From: Liolophura sinensis
Taxonomy: Eukaryota > Mollusca > Polyplacophora > Chitonida > Chitonidae
Direction: 5' to 3'
NCBI RefSeq assembly: GCF_032854445.1
Contig: NC_088306.1
Location: 3,220,373 to 3,284,372, forward strand
DNA length: 64,000 nucleotides
Below the pieces are notes generated by a model. It was given only the letters and a program-made list of their open reading frames with translations. It made no database searches and had not been told where the DNA came from. Every line of letters starts with the position of its first letter. Position 1 is the first letter of the stretch. The position numbers and the translations under genes were made by a program. This document shows, in pieces, positions 1-14,200 of this stretch.

Positions 1-850
1 TGAAAAGTACTTACAAATAATATCTGCAAACACTTTTGTCGTTTCCCTTTCGTTGAGATAATTAGTCATGAGTTAAAGGACAAGACAGCACTTTGCTAAA
101 ACACATTTCAATCGAAAGCAGGATTCTCAAGCTTTCTAAAAAGTATCATACTTTATTATTTTAATGAGATTTTCTCGAATAACATGTAGAACAAAATGAC
201 AATGCTGCACAAATGGCTGGGGTGAATCGAGGCAGATATCTTGAGAATTTTATCCAGTCAAAAACCTTGTTATCGGATTGCGCGGCCTAAGCTATGACGT
301 AGCCTTTACCCATTCACTCCATAAAGTGACATATTATTACACAGAAATACTGCATAAGACATCATTTTGAGATCGTTTACAACGATTTAGTCATGTATAG
401 CCGAGGGGCCATTTCATAAAGTGTTGTGGGAGAGGTCTGTATCATTTACGGACAACCACAGACGTAAAATTAGTTGATTGACAATCCATGTAATATTCAA
501 CGACGATATTACAAAATTATGACAGCAGAATACCCTCTCGGCACAAACCAAATTCATCCCGCTAGTAGACATTATGCCTACTAAGATGCGCTGTTCCAAT
601 TATACAAACAAATTTTTGTCGTTCATTTTACCGTTTAGTCACCAGATTCTAAATAGCAAATATCAGAGGCAGTGAAAAATTCAATGGGGACGCCGAAGGT
701 TGGTGTAATATTTTTTAATATTTTTTTTTCTCTAAGTAATGAGAATTGAAGAATTTAAATTTTACTCCTTGGTCTTTCTTGTATACAAGAGGAGATTTTT
801 TTTCTGTTTTCTTTCATCAAATACTGTAATATTATTTCGAAACGCCGTGT
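1..850. other. Non-coding, no recognisable feature
   Basis: AT-rich sequence without a credible exon, tandem array or known repeat. Short ORFs on the minus strand (for example 414-599) show no domain or splice context. Confidence 0.5.
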
Positions 851-894
851 TCAAGCCGAGTGCTTTCTCCGAGGCCCGGACAACTAACTCGACC

Positions 895-1101
895 GCCCCC
901 CATTAGCACACTTGCGGAAAGCGTGCGCTTCGGGAGCGGTAAATCCAGGGTCAGTCCTCGGTCGACTCACACCTAAGACCTTAAAAGAGGTCCTGCAACA
1001 AAGGACGCACATTAGATGCACTATAATGATTCCTTCGTCGTCATATGACTGAAAGTTTGTTAAGTACGACGTTAAACACCAAGCACTCAATCACTCACTC
1101 C
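895..1101 (+). repeat. SINE family 2 (tRNA-derived, CACT tail)
   Basis: Plus-oriented copy. It has a B-box-like GGGTCAGTCC stretch near 947, then the family body with a 'cgtcgtcatatgactga' block, the 3' motif 'ttaagtacgacgttaaac' and a short (CACT)n tail at about 1086-1101. The same family occurs at 7938, 12876 and 58386 in the other orientation. Confidence 0.75.
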
Positions 1102-1968
1102 GCGATAACTAGGTCAACATTGCTCTCATCTTAAAAGCCACCACCACAAAACTGAAGCATACAATTCAGCGACAGTCGAAAGTCTAGGTCAGCCTCAGAG
1201 GTACTTAGATTTATTCCCAATGGTTTCAGAATTTAGCATGAATCTAGTTATATAGCAATCCTATTGCAATTTTGTAAATATTTAATAAGTATCAAAATGA
1301 CCCTCCCTTTGGAAGCTACGAGCTGAACCCGGAATACCCCGACCGTGCATTTGAAGGCTACTTAAAGTGTAAATGATATAGGGGGCTTCCTGTATCAACA
1401 GTTCAAGCAGTGGAGGAAATATCCTTACAGTATGTCCAATTTCCGGGAAAGCTATTTATTACTTGGACCTTCATTGCCCAAATCCACAACTTCTATCTGT
1501 CATAAAAGGCTATTATCCTAACTAAAGTACGGGCAATAGCTTCGACGTTAGAGAGCTAGCGTAAACGTGACGTCACCATGCTGTCGATAATGGAGACGCG
1601 CTGAAGCTGTGTCAAGAAATTTCAGTAAACTTTACTGGGTTGAAACAAATCTAAAACAAATGTTTAGTGCAGGTGTAAGATACTTTGAATGGTAGTCTTT
1701 CAGTGGACATAAACATTAGGCAGGTACTGTCTTTCCCATTAATCATGTGTTCAAAACTATGGGCCTTAGTGAACCTGGAAGTGTAATATGTCACGTGCTA
1801 AGATGATAAAACAAGCAATGGCTGAAAAAAACTGTTTTGTAACAGAATAAAGATGTTGCTTTTTACACAACATCTAATTGGTTGCATACGAAGTACTAGT
1901 GTTTGGAAAACAGTCGCACACCCGGCATTGGGATGCGTGTATTTTAATTGCTGGGGTATGGGGTGGAG
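1102..1968. other. Intergenic, nothing recognised
   Basis: No exon-like ORF, tandem repeat or SINE body could be seen on either strand. Confidence 0.45.
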
Positions 1969-2190
1969 AGCTCAGTGACCCTTTGATTAACTTGCTGGTG
2001 CAGCAGAATGACTCAGGAGGCTCTGACTAATACAGTCGCTGGGAGTTCAAGTCCAGCTCATGCTGGTCTACCAGTATCTTGCGGATGGTCGTGGGTTTCT
2101 GCACGGTTTCCTCCAACCATAATGCTGGCAGAATAAGTTAATTATTCTGGAGTAGGCCTATAGCATAAAACGTCAATCAAGTAAATAAAT
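1969..2190 (+). repeat. SINE family 1 (tRNA-derived, AATAA tail), degraded
   Basis: Diverged copy. It retains the B-box region 'gagttcaagtccagctcat', the core 'cttgcggatggtcgtgggtt', the 'accataatgctggc' block and an A-rich tail near 2185. The 3' end has lost several bases relative to better copies at 16930 and 50766. Confidence 0.75.
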
Positions 2191-2289
2191 GAGCCAGTGG
2201 CTGGAACAAGCGGCGTGTTACAGCGATCAATCCATGGTTCTAGCGGTTTTTTTCCTTTTTTTTTTTTTTCGTGATTATCCTGCGGTCAT

Positions 2290-2450
2290 TGTTTTAAGGG
2301 TCTTACTGACGCTAGTTGCAGGTTCAAACCCGGCCATGGAGAAGGGATTTGTAGAATAACCCTCCGTCACACCCTGTGGGGCCTTGGTGACAATAAGCGG
2401 TCGACGAGGCTCGTGTGGCCGTCTGCGCAGACCACTTGTTTGAAGCGTAC
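2290..2450 (+). repeat. tRNA-like repeat fragment
   Basis: Contains a B-box-like 'gcaggttcaaacccggcc' block at about 2319-2336. It looks like a SINE remnant; no tRNA cloverleaf is evident. Confidence 0.35.
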
Positions 2451-2474
2451 TCAGTGGTTTTTACCCATTGGAGA

Positions 2475-2935
2475 CCAGAAAAGCGAAAAGGACGGAGTCC
2501 CAATAAGTGAAAAAAAGTGAATCTCTATAAATAAAAAGGCAGAATCCCAATAAGTGAAAAGGACGGAGTCCCAATAAGTGAAAAAGGCGGAATCCTCATA
2601 TGTAAAAAGGCGGAATCCCCATATGTGAAAAAGGTGGAATCCCCATGTGTGAAAAAAGGCGGAATGTCCATACGTGAAAAAATTGAAACCCCAATACACG
2701 AAAAAGTCGGAATCCCAATAAGTTAAAAGTCGGAATCCCAATAAGTTAACAGTCGGAATCCCAATAAGTTAAAAGGCGAAATCCCAATAAGTTAAAAGTC
2801 GGAATTCCAATAAGTTAAAAGTCGGAATCCCAATAAGTTAAAAGGCGGAATCCCAATAAGTCGAAAGGCGAAATCCCAATAAGTTAAAAGGCGGAATCCC
2901 ATACATGAAAAAGGCGGAATCCCAATACAGGCATA
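2475..2935. repeat. ~20-bp minisatellite
   Basis: More than 20 imperfect copies of a ~20-bp unit with core 'ggaatcccaataagttaaaa'. ORFs on the minus strand here (runs of GFRLLTYWDS-like residues) are products of the repeat, not genes. Confidence 0.9.
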
Positions 2936-2960
2936 AACCGCGATTTCCGGACGGTGTGGT

Positions 2961-2975
2961 GGGGGGGGGGGGGGG
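2961..2975. repeat. Poly-G tract (15 G)
   Basis: Uninterrupted homopolymer immediately downstream of the minisatellite. It may form G-quadruplex-like structure and its length is prone to error. Confidence 0.9.
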
Positions 2976-2999
2976 AGAGCTAAACACAAAAAAACAGAC

Positions 3000-4385
3000 T
3001 TAGCCTATAGTATGGTGTTTAAGACATCGATGTTACGTTGGTTTTTATACAGAATAAAGTCCAGACAAGAATATTCCCATAAAACTGGCATAACCATTAC
3101 TTCTGCCCGTACATGTCAAATTTCAAAACAAATGGATCAGCAGCTCTGGATAAGGTGGTTTAATGTTTTCATATACATATGTCTCAACTATAGCGGCTAA
3201 GTAGGTCAAATGTGCGTAACTGTTCATATCTCACGGTGGAGTCGAAGTGATCTGGTGATGAACAATGTAAATTAGCAGTTTTGCAGTTTTCTAGCAAAAA
3301 GACGACAAGGAGTTTTCAGATACGGAAAATAATATCCGTGACAGAGTGGTACGAATTTCAATTCTATCACGGAGGCCTACGTCATGCGGGATAAATGGTA
3401 ACAATCCCAAGAAGTGTAACACTTTTTTAAAGGAGTTGCAAACGTACAAACATAGCCTATAAACACGTAAGATTTATTTATCATATACCTTTAGACATAC
3501 ATATTTACAAGGTCATAAAATAAACATGTATACGTACATAAATGCCTACACATTTATGTGCATTATCAACAAAACATTGACATGTGGGTAAAGTGAGTTG
3601 TTACAATGAGTTTCTCCATACTGATATAACCAATTTGGTTATGGTTGATCATTTTTAGTAAATATGTGAACACTGTCGTTCATAGCTGCTAACGATTTTT
3701 TTTTCCATTATACATTGATTCTCCAGTAACTGGAGAAAATCTAGTATTTCTAAATTTAATATAACGTACGAATTTCTTTGCAAAAAGTATAATAGAATTT
3801 GTTAAATTTTCGAAGTGTATAACATGACTCTACTGACCGTTGTGTAGGGTCGTAAGCACTGATTTATGCACAAAAAAAAGGGGGAAAAAAACCCCGACGC
3901 AATACAACTGCGCTACAATGGACACGTGTTGAGTGTAGTGCACAGTTCAGTCCTGAAGTTGTATGTGCTCCGACGACTAGCACCAAATCCGTACGAATAG
4001 CTGAGTGTATTGTGCTGGTCACATTCACTAAATCCATATATGCTCGCCTCTGACCGCCTCTGACCAGCATGCATGCATTCTAGACTACTGTCAAAGATGT
4101 TTCATTCAAGGACGGTGTATGAAATATAGGTGTTCGTTTACTATTGAATTGCATGACGTCCACGCGCTGAGGTACGTCGAAAGTCAAAGGATTAATGAAA
4201 CACGTGGATTTTCGTTCGCTGCTTAGAAAATATTTTAGCGTATAAAAAGTACTGACAAAAAATCATCGGGCTATTATTGGGTGAAGGGGTACCAAAGTAG
4301 TTTAAAATATAGTTTATCTAAGGCCCCAGCAGTCAGTCAGGAAATGAAGTAACATTGTCGTAACGACAACGGTCAAAACCACACT
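3000..4385. other. Intergenic, nothing recognised
   Basis: Only short ORFs without domain signal (for example plus 3012-3200, minus 3864-4070). No repeats were identified. Confidence 0.4.
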
Positions 4386-4389
4386 CCCT

Positions 4390-4640
4390 ACACGGTATGC
4401 CCCGTTCTCTCAGCTTTACATCACTGCCACCACTAGAAAAACGCCGAGGTCACTGGGGTCAGGGTGACAAGGCAGAAAGTGATGTCAATGATTCCGTTAT
4501 ACGTGTGCATCTCCATATCTAAAGTGCCAACATCTGAAACCATTTTATGGATGAATGCTGATAACACAGCCCATGTAGAGTTATGATACCTTACAATCTG
4601 GATTGTAAAGTTAAGGCTTTCTGAGGTTGTACACACTGGT
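4390..4640. repeat. Dispersed repeat E, copy 1
   Basis: Shares several blocks with 46610-46860: 'ctttacatcactgccrccac' near 4413, 'cgaggtcactgg' near 4444, and 'attttatggaygaatgctga' near 4540. The two copies keep the same order and roughly the same spacing, so they are a dispersed element rather than chance similarity. Type unknown. Confidence 0.6.
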
Positions 4641-5124
4641 GTGTTTAGATCGATGAGTCCATTATTTACAACAACTGAATAACTTTCCCTTTACCAGCTG
4701 TGGAAAACGCCAATCAGTCTCTTGTCTTTGCTACTCTTTAAAAATCCACTTAACATATTTGTGTTTTGAGAACACACATCAAATAGTACACATCTGAAAC
4801 ATCTCTGGTTTCTTTCCTGCTCTGATTCATGATGACATTTCACATTAAAAATGGCCGACAAATGATATCGAGGTATAGCCTACTTGTATGTATTATTCAT
4901 TTTATCTACCGGAATCAGACGCAAGCCAGCGAGCTGTCTTTGCTGCGTACAAATACACCAGTGCGTGCGCGAATGCTGAAGTGTGTTTTTGTTCTAGACA
5001 TATATTGACACTTGCGTGCAGTTAACAGCTTACCTGTGAACATACCTGCTAATTACTAAGATAAGGGCTGTCTTGTGATCTCCACCAGGTGACTGGACGC
5101 TAACGGAGGTGTGACTTTTCAGTC

Positions 5125-5200
5125 ATGACAGGTAAGTCTCTTAAGATGTACCTGCTGAAAGCGGCAACTCTGATCTCTCTTGCCTTCGCTGTCCATGCAG
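5125..5200 (+). CDS. First coding exon with two in-frame donors; encodes a signal peptide
   Basis: ATG at 5125 opens a 25-codon exon ending in a good phase-1 donor at 5201 (CAG|GTAAGC). Residues 8-25 are a typical signal peptide: a lysine, a hydrophobic run (LLKAATLISLAFAV) and an AHA/VHA-type cleavage site. A perfect donor (CAG|GTAAGT) also occurs after base 5131, only 7 nt into the CDS and also phase 1. The two donors are exactly 69 nt apart, so the 23 codons between them can be retained or skipped in frame. A second in-frame ATG lies at 5146. The exon is assigned to the DUF4440-like gene because it is the only plus-strand coding gene seen downstream and its first acceptor (26496) is phase 1. 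The 21 kb intron makes this an inference. Confidence 0.6.
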
Positions 5201-8200
5201 GTAAGCTTTTTATTGTATTTATAATACATATTTACTAGTGTAATTTCAAAATAGAAATTCAAGCTTCACATTATTGCTCAAGAATTTTTTATATGGGTGA
5301 TGCTGGTAGCGTTAAAATCACACTCATAAAGCTGTCTGTTTGTTTTGTTATTGATCACATACCGATGATTGATTTATTTAGTGGAACTAATCGATACGCT
5401 TAAAACCTGAACATTATAAACGCCATATACAATAATCCTTAATCATTCTAAGCGATAACATATTTTAAACCAGGAAACATTATGCGCAAACTGCCATGTA
5501 GGAACTTTGTATACTGAATTTAATATTACATGCAAGGCTCAGTGGGCTAGTTACTGACCTGTTTTAACAATAAATAACAATACACACAGGGCCAAGCCTG
5601 ATTGAATATGGTGTATACAATGTCGGCGATTTTAGACATTTTTCTCTCACACCAGTCCGTATTACAATGGTACTGTCATTCGCTATCAGGGCTGGGTTTC
5701 TAACTTAGAAGAGATTAACGAAAATTTGCATGTTTTAAGCGTATGAGATAACATATATACAAAGCTCCGCAACTTCACTTCAGAACCACTCCACGTATGT
5801 GAGTGATTTCTTGAAATCTTTCGCATATCTAAGAGAGCACGGCCAGCAAAACACACGCGTTCCTGTCGTCAAAAAGAATAGCGATCTCTAACATTCGTAC
5901 AGTTGAGCATTCGTCCTTCTAAAGCAAGTCTTCGTTCACAGTTATTCTGCCGTATATATAGTTGTTTAAATAAAACTTCTGAACAAAATTCACCGGTGAT
6001 CTTCTCAGTGTCCTGCCTACAATAAGCATAATAGCATCGCTTTGAATGGGAGGTTTTGTATCAATGTCCTCGAGCTTTAATAAAACTAGGTCAAGTAAGG
6101 GTCTACACAGAAGACCTGGCTGTCAGGGGAAGTGGAGGTTGGGGAGGGGCTGTGGTAAGAAAGCCTAACCTATGACAAACTGAAGATTAATCTCTGATCT
6201 CCTGGATAATATCCAGAAAAGTAGATGATATGTGATTGGTATATCAGATGTAGTGATTTAAGTCCAGTTGTGATCTTGTGTCATGGCGGGATGAGCTTTT
6301 TGTATGAATACTGAAGGTCCCTGTGTAGCCTTGCTTAAAACGACAGGGTATGAAATGAAGAATTATACTTTGATCTAAAGCAAATTTACATGTATATAAC
6401 GAAAAGTTAACTATAGGCGTTTCATTGTAGGGTCCCAATATGTATATATTAGGATTAAATATGAATGTGTTTATTTATTGATTGATTTATTTGTTTGGTG
6501 TTTTACGCCGTACTCAAGAATATTTCACTTATGCGATGGTGGCCAGCGTTACGGTGGAAGGAAACTGGGCAGAGCCCTGAGGAACCCACGGCCATCCGCA
6601 GGTTGCTGAGAGACCTTTCCACGTACTGTCGGAGAGAAAACCAGCATGAGCTGGACATGAACTCACAGCGAGCACATTGATGGGATGCCCGTAAGTCATT
6701 GCGCCGCACTGGCGCGCTAATACCCCTCGGCCCTGGAGGCCATGGACACGGATTGGACTGCTACCTCTAGTCTCCTACATTTCTGTATTAAGCAACGTGC
6801 AAAAACGGGCAGTGAAACCAGAGCCGCGACATTAGTATGACAGTTGACACACTGGATAACACGTAATCGGTGAAATCCGACCTCTTATATTATATACAAG
6901 CGTCTTATATTACCATTCCGTCGTCTGATATAATATACCCGGCGTTTTATATCATATATCCGTCGTCTGATATTATATACATGGCATTTTATATCATATA
7001 CCCGGCGTCTGATATTATATATCTAGTGTCCTATATTATATACCCCGTGGCTTATATTATATGTCTGGTTCTTCTATTATATACCCGGCATATTATGTTA
7101 TATATCCGATGCCTTATATTATATATCCCGTCTTATATTTTATATTCAGTGTCTTATATTATATACCCGGCGTCTTATATTATATATCCGGTGTCTTACA
7201 TTACTGTATATAGCCCTTAAAATTAGGTTGGACAGGTATATATAATGCGTGTTTTATTATCCGGATGACAAAGCTGTTTGCGGAACGGATTTGTGGGCCA
7301 CTTACACGTTTCAGTGTGCAACAGTTACTACCACTGAGGTACCGGGCGAGTTTCACTCGAACTGGTCCACTTCCCGCGGATGAAGAAAGAAAATCGGCTT
7401 TGTTACGTCTATGTTTTAGACCCGGGACAAACATATTTTAACCACTCAACCTGAAAAGCTGCAGACAAACTATATGGTCCAGTAATTACACAGTGTTGTC
7501 GTTGTTTGTTGTGACACATTTGACCATATGGCCTCAGGAGCGGACCGTGGTCGTGCGATTTAAGGCGTTCGCCTTTCACACGATGTGCTGGTTCAAAGAC
7601 GACTCACTTGGACAAGGATTTTGTACATTACGCCGCTCTCACTACACCTTGGGCCTGGGTGACAAGAAGTATTCGATCACATCCGTGGCCGTTAACGTAG
7701 TCTAAGCAGCTACCGTTCGTTAAGACCACTTCAGTTCTTCAGCATCTTATCTAAGTTCAGTGCTTTACACCCCGCGCTCCGCTTTCCTCAGATTCTCCCC
7801 GCACATCTATGAGTAAAGAATTATTCACGGCGTAGAGCAAAAATTAATCTATTAATCAAATGAGAGGAAGGCTTCGCGCTTAATTTTGCTGTATCCTCGC
7901 TTGCCCGTAACTTGACTGATTTGACCTGTCCTATTACAAGGGGTGAGTGAGTGAGTGAGTGAGTGAGTGAGTGAGTGAGTGAGTGAGTGAGTGAGTGAGT
8001 GAGTGAGTGCTTGGGGTTTAACGTCGTATGTCGACAAATGTGACGACAAATGAATCCTTAGAGTGCATGTAATGTGCCTCACTGTTGCAGAACGGATTTC
8101 CACCGCTCTTTTATCTAGTGCTGCTTCACTGAAACGACTTACCGAAGGCAAGTAAGCGGCCCTTCCGAGCGATTATAATAATACGGGTCAACCAAGCGAG

Positions 8201-11200
8201 GAAGTTACAACCTCTGCTATCGGGGCCGGTCCTATGACAAGGAAATAAAACATAGTGATGTGGGTGAAATAATGTTGAAAGCGACCTTAAACACATATCT
8301 CACCAGCCAGCCCCTTCCAAACCCTCACAATAAAACAGACAAAAAACTCTAAAAGCGAAAACACTTTAACGGCGGTAGAGGAGGGTTAATAAAACATTCT
8401 GTGTATCGGTCTCTTTTTTTGTTGTTGTTGTACAATATTACCGCTATGTTAAATTGATGGAATGTATTTAACAGAATAATCTGTTGCAATTACAACTGAA
8501 TAAATTCTAGCGTCACTCAAACAGAATACATTCTAGCGTTACTCAAACAGAATTTTTTCTAGCGTCACTCAAACAGAATTCTTTCTAGCGTCACTCAAAC
8601 AGAATACATTCTATTGTCACTCAAACAGAATACATTCTAGCGTTACTCAAACAGAATTTTTTCTAGCGTCACTCAAACAGAGTTCTTTCTAGCGTCACTC
8701 AAACAGAATACATTCTGGCGTCACTCGAACAGTATAAATTCTACTGTCACTCAAACAGAATACATTCTATTGTCACTCGAACAGAATACATTCTAGCGTC
8801 ACTCAAACACAATTCATTCTAGCGTCAACCAAACAGAATTCATTCTAGAGTCACTCAAACAGAATACATTCTAGCGTCATTCAAACAGAATACATTCTGG
8901 CGTCACTCAAACCGAATACATTCTAGAATCCCTCAAACACAATTCATTCTAGCGTCATTCAAACAGAATACATTCTGGCGTCACTCAAACAGAATACATT
9001 CTAGCGTCACTCAAACACAATTCATTCTAGCGTCAACCAAACAGAATACATTTTGGCGTCACTCAAACAGAATACATTCTGGCGTCACTCAAACAGAATA
9101 CATTCTAGAGTAATTCAACCAGAATACATTGTAGCGTCACTCAAATAGAATACATTTTGGCGTCACTCAAACACAATTCATTCTAGAATCACTCAAACAC
9201 AATCCATTCTAGTGTCACTCAAACAGAATACATTCTGGCATCATTCAAACAGAATACATTCTAGTGTCACTCAAACACAATTCATTCTAGCGTCAACCAA
9301 ACACAATTCATTCTAGCGTCACTCAACCAGAATAATCTGTTGCAATTACAACTGAATAAATTCTAGCGTCACTCAAACAGAATACATTCTAGCGTTACTC
9401 AAACAGAATTTTTTCTAGCGTCACTCAAACAGAATACATTCTGGCGTCACTCAAACAGAATACATTCTAGCGTCACTCTAACAGAATACATTCTGGCGTC
9501 ACTCAAACAGAATACATTCTAGAGTCACTCAACCAGAACACATTATATTTTGGGATCAGGAAAAGTCGTGTTATATTAAGGTGGTGAACTTCACCATATA
9601 TATGTGTCACTGATTGTGTCTTTGTTCCCAAGTCTATCCATTTTCACAGATATTTCTCCATTGTCTTGGTTATGCGCATCTCGTGATATGTCCGAAACCC
9701 TGTGTGTGTCAGATTTTGTAAATTCGGCTGTGCATGTATTCAATATGCCTGCGCTCGTAATGCTAGATGCATTCATTTTTCTGTTCGCGTTTTTGTATTT
9801 GTTGTTCTCTTGGCTGTAACCATGAATAGTTGTTTGTTTACCAGTACCAAATTTACCTCCACCTTCAGAGATTTCGTGACTTCTTCCCGTGCGATACGTA
9901 TCCACCCCGCCATTTTTGGCATTTCCGAGTTTACTTGCAATCTTGGTTTTGTCAGTATGCATGGTTTTCTCGTTCGGCGATGTAGGTCTGTCCCAATATT
10001 TGTTCGATGTTTTGAACCGATATGAATCTCCGGATCTGTGACTGTTTCCGGTAGTTCTTGTTACACTGAGTGTAAGCTCATCTGCGTCCACGTGAGCACT
10101 GTTGCACTGTTTTCGTTTACGACGCTTTTTCTTATATCTCGGATATACCAGCAGGTAACAAGCCTCAGAAATAACGGCTGCGAGGAAAAGAACTCCAGGT
10201 ATTATCATACCGAGGTAAACTCGCCAACCTCTGATCAAGGACAATAAAACCTCGGGGTGGCTATCTCGTCCAGGGTAACACAAAAATGTGTGACCTATCG
10301 CGCCGTAGTTTCGTATAAACTCATTGACAGTTTTGTTGTTACTTGAAGCATCTTTTTCGCACGACTGTGTAGAGCACTGTAAATATCGAAAAGCAGTTTG
10401 ACAGTTAATGCAGTTATGATCAATACATTGGGATTGGATCTTTATATGCAGTTGGTAAAATTAGAGTAATCTAAAAGTATAAGTCCAACATTCGCATATA
10501 TACCGCCCATAAAACATAAGGGCGTTCCGAGTCGATAAACCCACGCAAGAAGCATTTCTAAAGCAATCTAAATCACTAATGCTCAAAAAGAATCTGTCAC
10601 AAATTATAACAAAATAGTAAATAAAACTGGTAACACCGGAGAGAGAAGCTGACAACAGTTTCAGTGATGCAGATAAGACAGGTGACATCCTAGGCATGAC
10701 ATCTGATTCAAATTTGTTGTCCGTGAATAATTTTCAGGTCAAAATAAATATAGGTGTGTCAATAGATCCTTGATCGCAACTATTCATAAAGGAAACGGAA
10801 CTGTCACAAGTCTTCAAGCTGTGCAAGGGTAATGTGGAACCAGTTTGTTCACAGAACGCCATCGCTGAGCAGGAATGAACAGGAATAAACTTGACAGCAA
10901 AGGCTTTCCAGTGACTTGTGGGGAGGAATTGAGCCGTATAAATGGGAAGATATCTGTTACTAGATAAGATTTACACTTAAACAGTCTCGAATCTCCATAT
11001 AATTTACCTGGTATTTAACTATGAGCAAGATGACCATTATGACGTCGTAGTTTTTATTTAAATGAATGGATATTTTTACGTACTTTGATCATTTCTGCGA
11101 AACAAGAAGCATTATTTATGAAATTCATATCGATATATTATGTATGAAAGATTCAATGTTTTGATTTCACTTGCTCTTAACTTCGAAATAAAACGCAAAA

Positions 11201-14200
11201 AAAACAACAATGTTAATACATCGGTTGTTAAAACGATAAATTAGTAATTCATTTCATCAATCAATCAAATGAGTCTACATACCCGTTCATTCTTGAGGAC
11301 TCCGTACATATAAGGATCGTCATACAACATGGCGTCACGAACAACGTCAAACTTTTCCTCGTTGACGTAATTAACCCTTATCTCCACGCATGGTGACAAC
11401 GATCGGCACACCGGAGTTTTTATAGCTCGGTACCCACAGTGACAGTCGACGCTGGGGTGGCGCCATACTGTCCTCACGGTGCACGTGGACTTTCGCCCTG
11501 AGAACTGGCGGGTGTACATGTAAGGTGTGACGACGCCAAATCCCACGGCGAGGAGAATGACGGGGCAGCTACAGATTAACAAGATACACGCTGTGTGCCA
11601 TAGAATGACGTCACGGCTGCACTTCCTGCATGACGTCATTTCCACGTACGCCTTCGGCTCGCTATCGCCTCAGCTAACGTAGTCCACTTCTGTTTTCCCG
11701 ATTTGGGCGAGTTAAAATGGCCGCCGATCCCAGACACGGTAAAGGTAAACAGGAGATTGAATCCCGGTTGTGAAGTTCCCATGAAGGCCCTACTCACACT
11801 ACAAGATACAAGATATTTCCGAGTACTGAAACGCTGAGGTCCGGCTTTCACAATCGGTAGTTTCGACTTAAGGATTCCATCTATAATACATCCTTCTATT
11901 CGTTGTATTTACAGTTTAGCAATATAAGGTCACTACATATTCTCTTTGGTTGAAGTCTACTTTAGCTGAAACTTCACTCCTCATAAGTATGACAGGCGAC
12001 TGAGCGTCGCCAGTGGTAACCATGTAACTCGAGTCGACTGTTGACATTGACATTGTCGATCCCGCAAACACGAGCCTCGTCCTCAGCGCGTGACAGCACG
12101 TACGAGTAGCTCTCATTCACAGTTAGAACTAAGCTTGTCCTCAAAGGTCGATGACTTGCGTGATACATGTCAAGTCTGTAATGGAATTAAATTTAGTTCT
12201 GATAATGTTGATTGGCAGAGCACCAAAATAAAATCCAAACAGAACATTCAATGTGTAAATTTTTCAAAATTATGACAAGTAGATTCGATGCTGAAGCCTA
12301 TATAGATGTGAACACGCTGTACCTCCTAGGTTTATGAATAATAAAAACTGAATTATTTTTCTTTCTTAGCACTAGTTTTGAGGATTACGTTTTGATTACG
12401 TTTTGTTTGTTTGTTGTTTTTTATTTTTCACAGCTAGGCGTTTTCAGTTGTTATAGTGATTACTGAAAAACGATTTCCTTTGCATCCCACATGCAGGAAG
12501 AAGAACTAGAGATGATACGTTTGTAGCCAGTGATCTTATGCTCTTGCTTAGTAAATATTGCCGTTAAGTATTGCAACCATAGCTGTCAAATAGTTGTATC
12601 CAATTGTGCGTAATTCAGGAGGAGTGTAAGCATTCAGGTTTGTTATAGATGCATCAGTATGAAGGTTTTGTGAATAGTTGCAATCTAAGAGCGACTGAGA
12701 CAACTGTATTTGTATTCGATCTACATATTATTCATAAAGCTTCGAGTTTGAAATTGCAATCAGATGTCATGCCTATAATATCTTCCCTTTATAATTGAAA
12801 ACTTTTGACTTCTCTCTTACATGTTACCATCTTTTCTTTCATATTCCTTTTGGAACTGGTTACATATTCCTTTGGGTGAGTGAGTGAGTGGTCGGGGTTT
12901 AACGTCGTACTGAACATTTTTTCAGTCATATGACGACGAAGGAGTCTTTAGAGTCCATGAAATGTGCTTCGTTGTTGCAGAACGGATTTCCACCGTGGTC
13001 TAGTGCTTCTTCATTGAGACGATTTACCGAAGGCAAGTAATCTGCCCCGCCCGAGCCATTATACTAATACGGGCAACCAGTCGCTACTTTTATGCTAAAC
13101 GCCAAAGCGAGGAAGTCACAACTTCCTCTTTTAAGGTCTTTTGTGTTACCCAACCCAGGGTTGGCCCTGGATCTTTGTCAAAGGTGATGTAGAACGCAGT
13201 TTGATGTGAAAAAATTTGTTTAGATATATAGTCCTTCTGTTGTCCTTCTAATGTTATATCTATACTTCATTTTTGCTTTTTGTTTTCTCTCTCTCCCCCC
13301 CACCCCCGCCCCAAGTGCTGAACTTTACACGAGTGAAGCAAATAAGAGTACAAATGTATGCATCTGCTTGTGGTTTAACCTCGTACTTATCTATTATTCG
13401 GTAATATGACGGCGAGGAGTTAGTAAGTGTGTATACATACCGTGATTTTTTGTGGGAGAGTACCGCCATTAAAGTATCATGACGAAGACACCAGACACGA
13501 CACCACACCCAGTCACTTTATACTGACGCCCGGCCAACCACTCATGTTTCCTTGTTCTAACCTCTCAGTACTGACCGCCAAGAAAGGCAGTAGCCTGTGC
13601 CGTTTTAAATTCTTTGGTATTCACTGATTTGCACTGTACTTTGTACTCCAGGTAAAATGTAGTAACTTTGCAGAAACAGGCGACTCGCGTAACAGTAGAC
13701 AACGAACGACAAGTCGCGACCAAAACTGCATGTTCAGTGCGGAACTATTTCTAAATTAGGCCCAGTTTCAGGCGATATTTGGCCGAAAATAGAATATGAA
13801 TAACAATAGCAAATAGTTGAATGAATGCGAGGCAGGAATTTAATCGTAGTGGGCTTGTACTATCCTGTTTCAGTGAAATAGTAAGGATCATGGGTGCTGG
13901 AATATGAACGCTGGAATATGAACGCCGCACATATTTGTACTTGAGAATATAAGGAGTTTTAAAAGTCGATCGTTTCCTCTGCTCGGTTAGATTTTTAACC
14001 TCCTGTCGTTTCCACACAAAAATCATGTCCTCTCAATAATTCTGGTGACGTGTAATAAATTGTAATTCTGATCGCTGCATTTTTTACCAAAGTCTGCTTA
14101 AGCCAAGGTGCTAAGGGGCGTGTCATTTGCTGGTGTTTAAACATTTACATGAACAAACCCGAACTGATGTAAACTGACAAGAGGCCGTATTTCACCGGTT

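Noticed and set aside
7525..7600. tRNA gene
   Set aside because: A- and B-box-like blocks but no paired acceptor stem; more likely a SINE head.
9604..10025. Plus-strand ORFs of 71 and 107 codons
   Set aside because: Shadows of the KCNMB-like second exon on the opposite strand.
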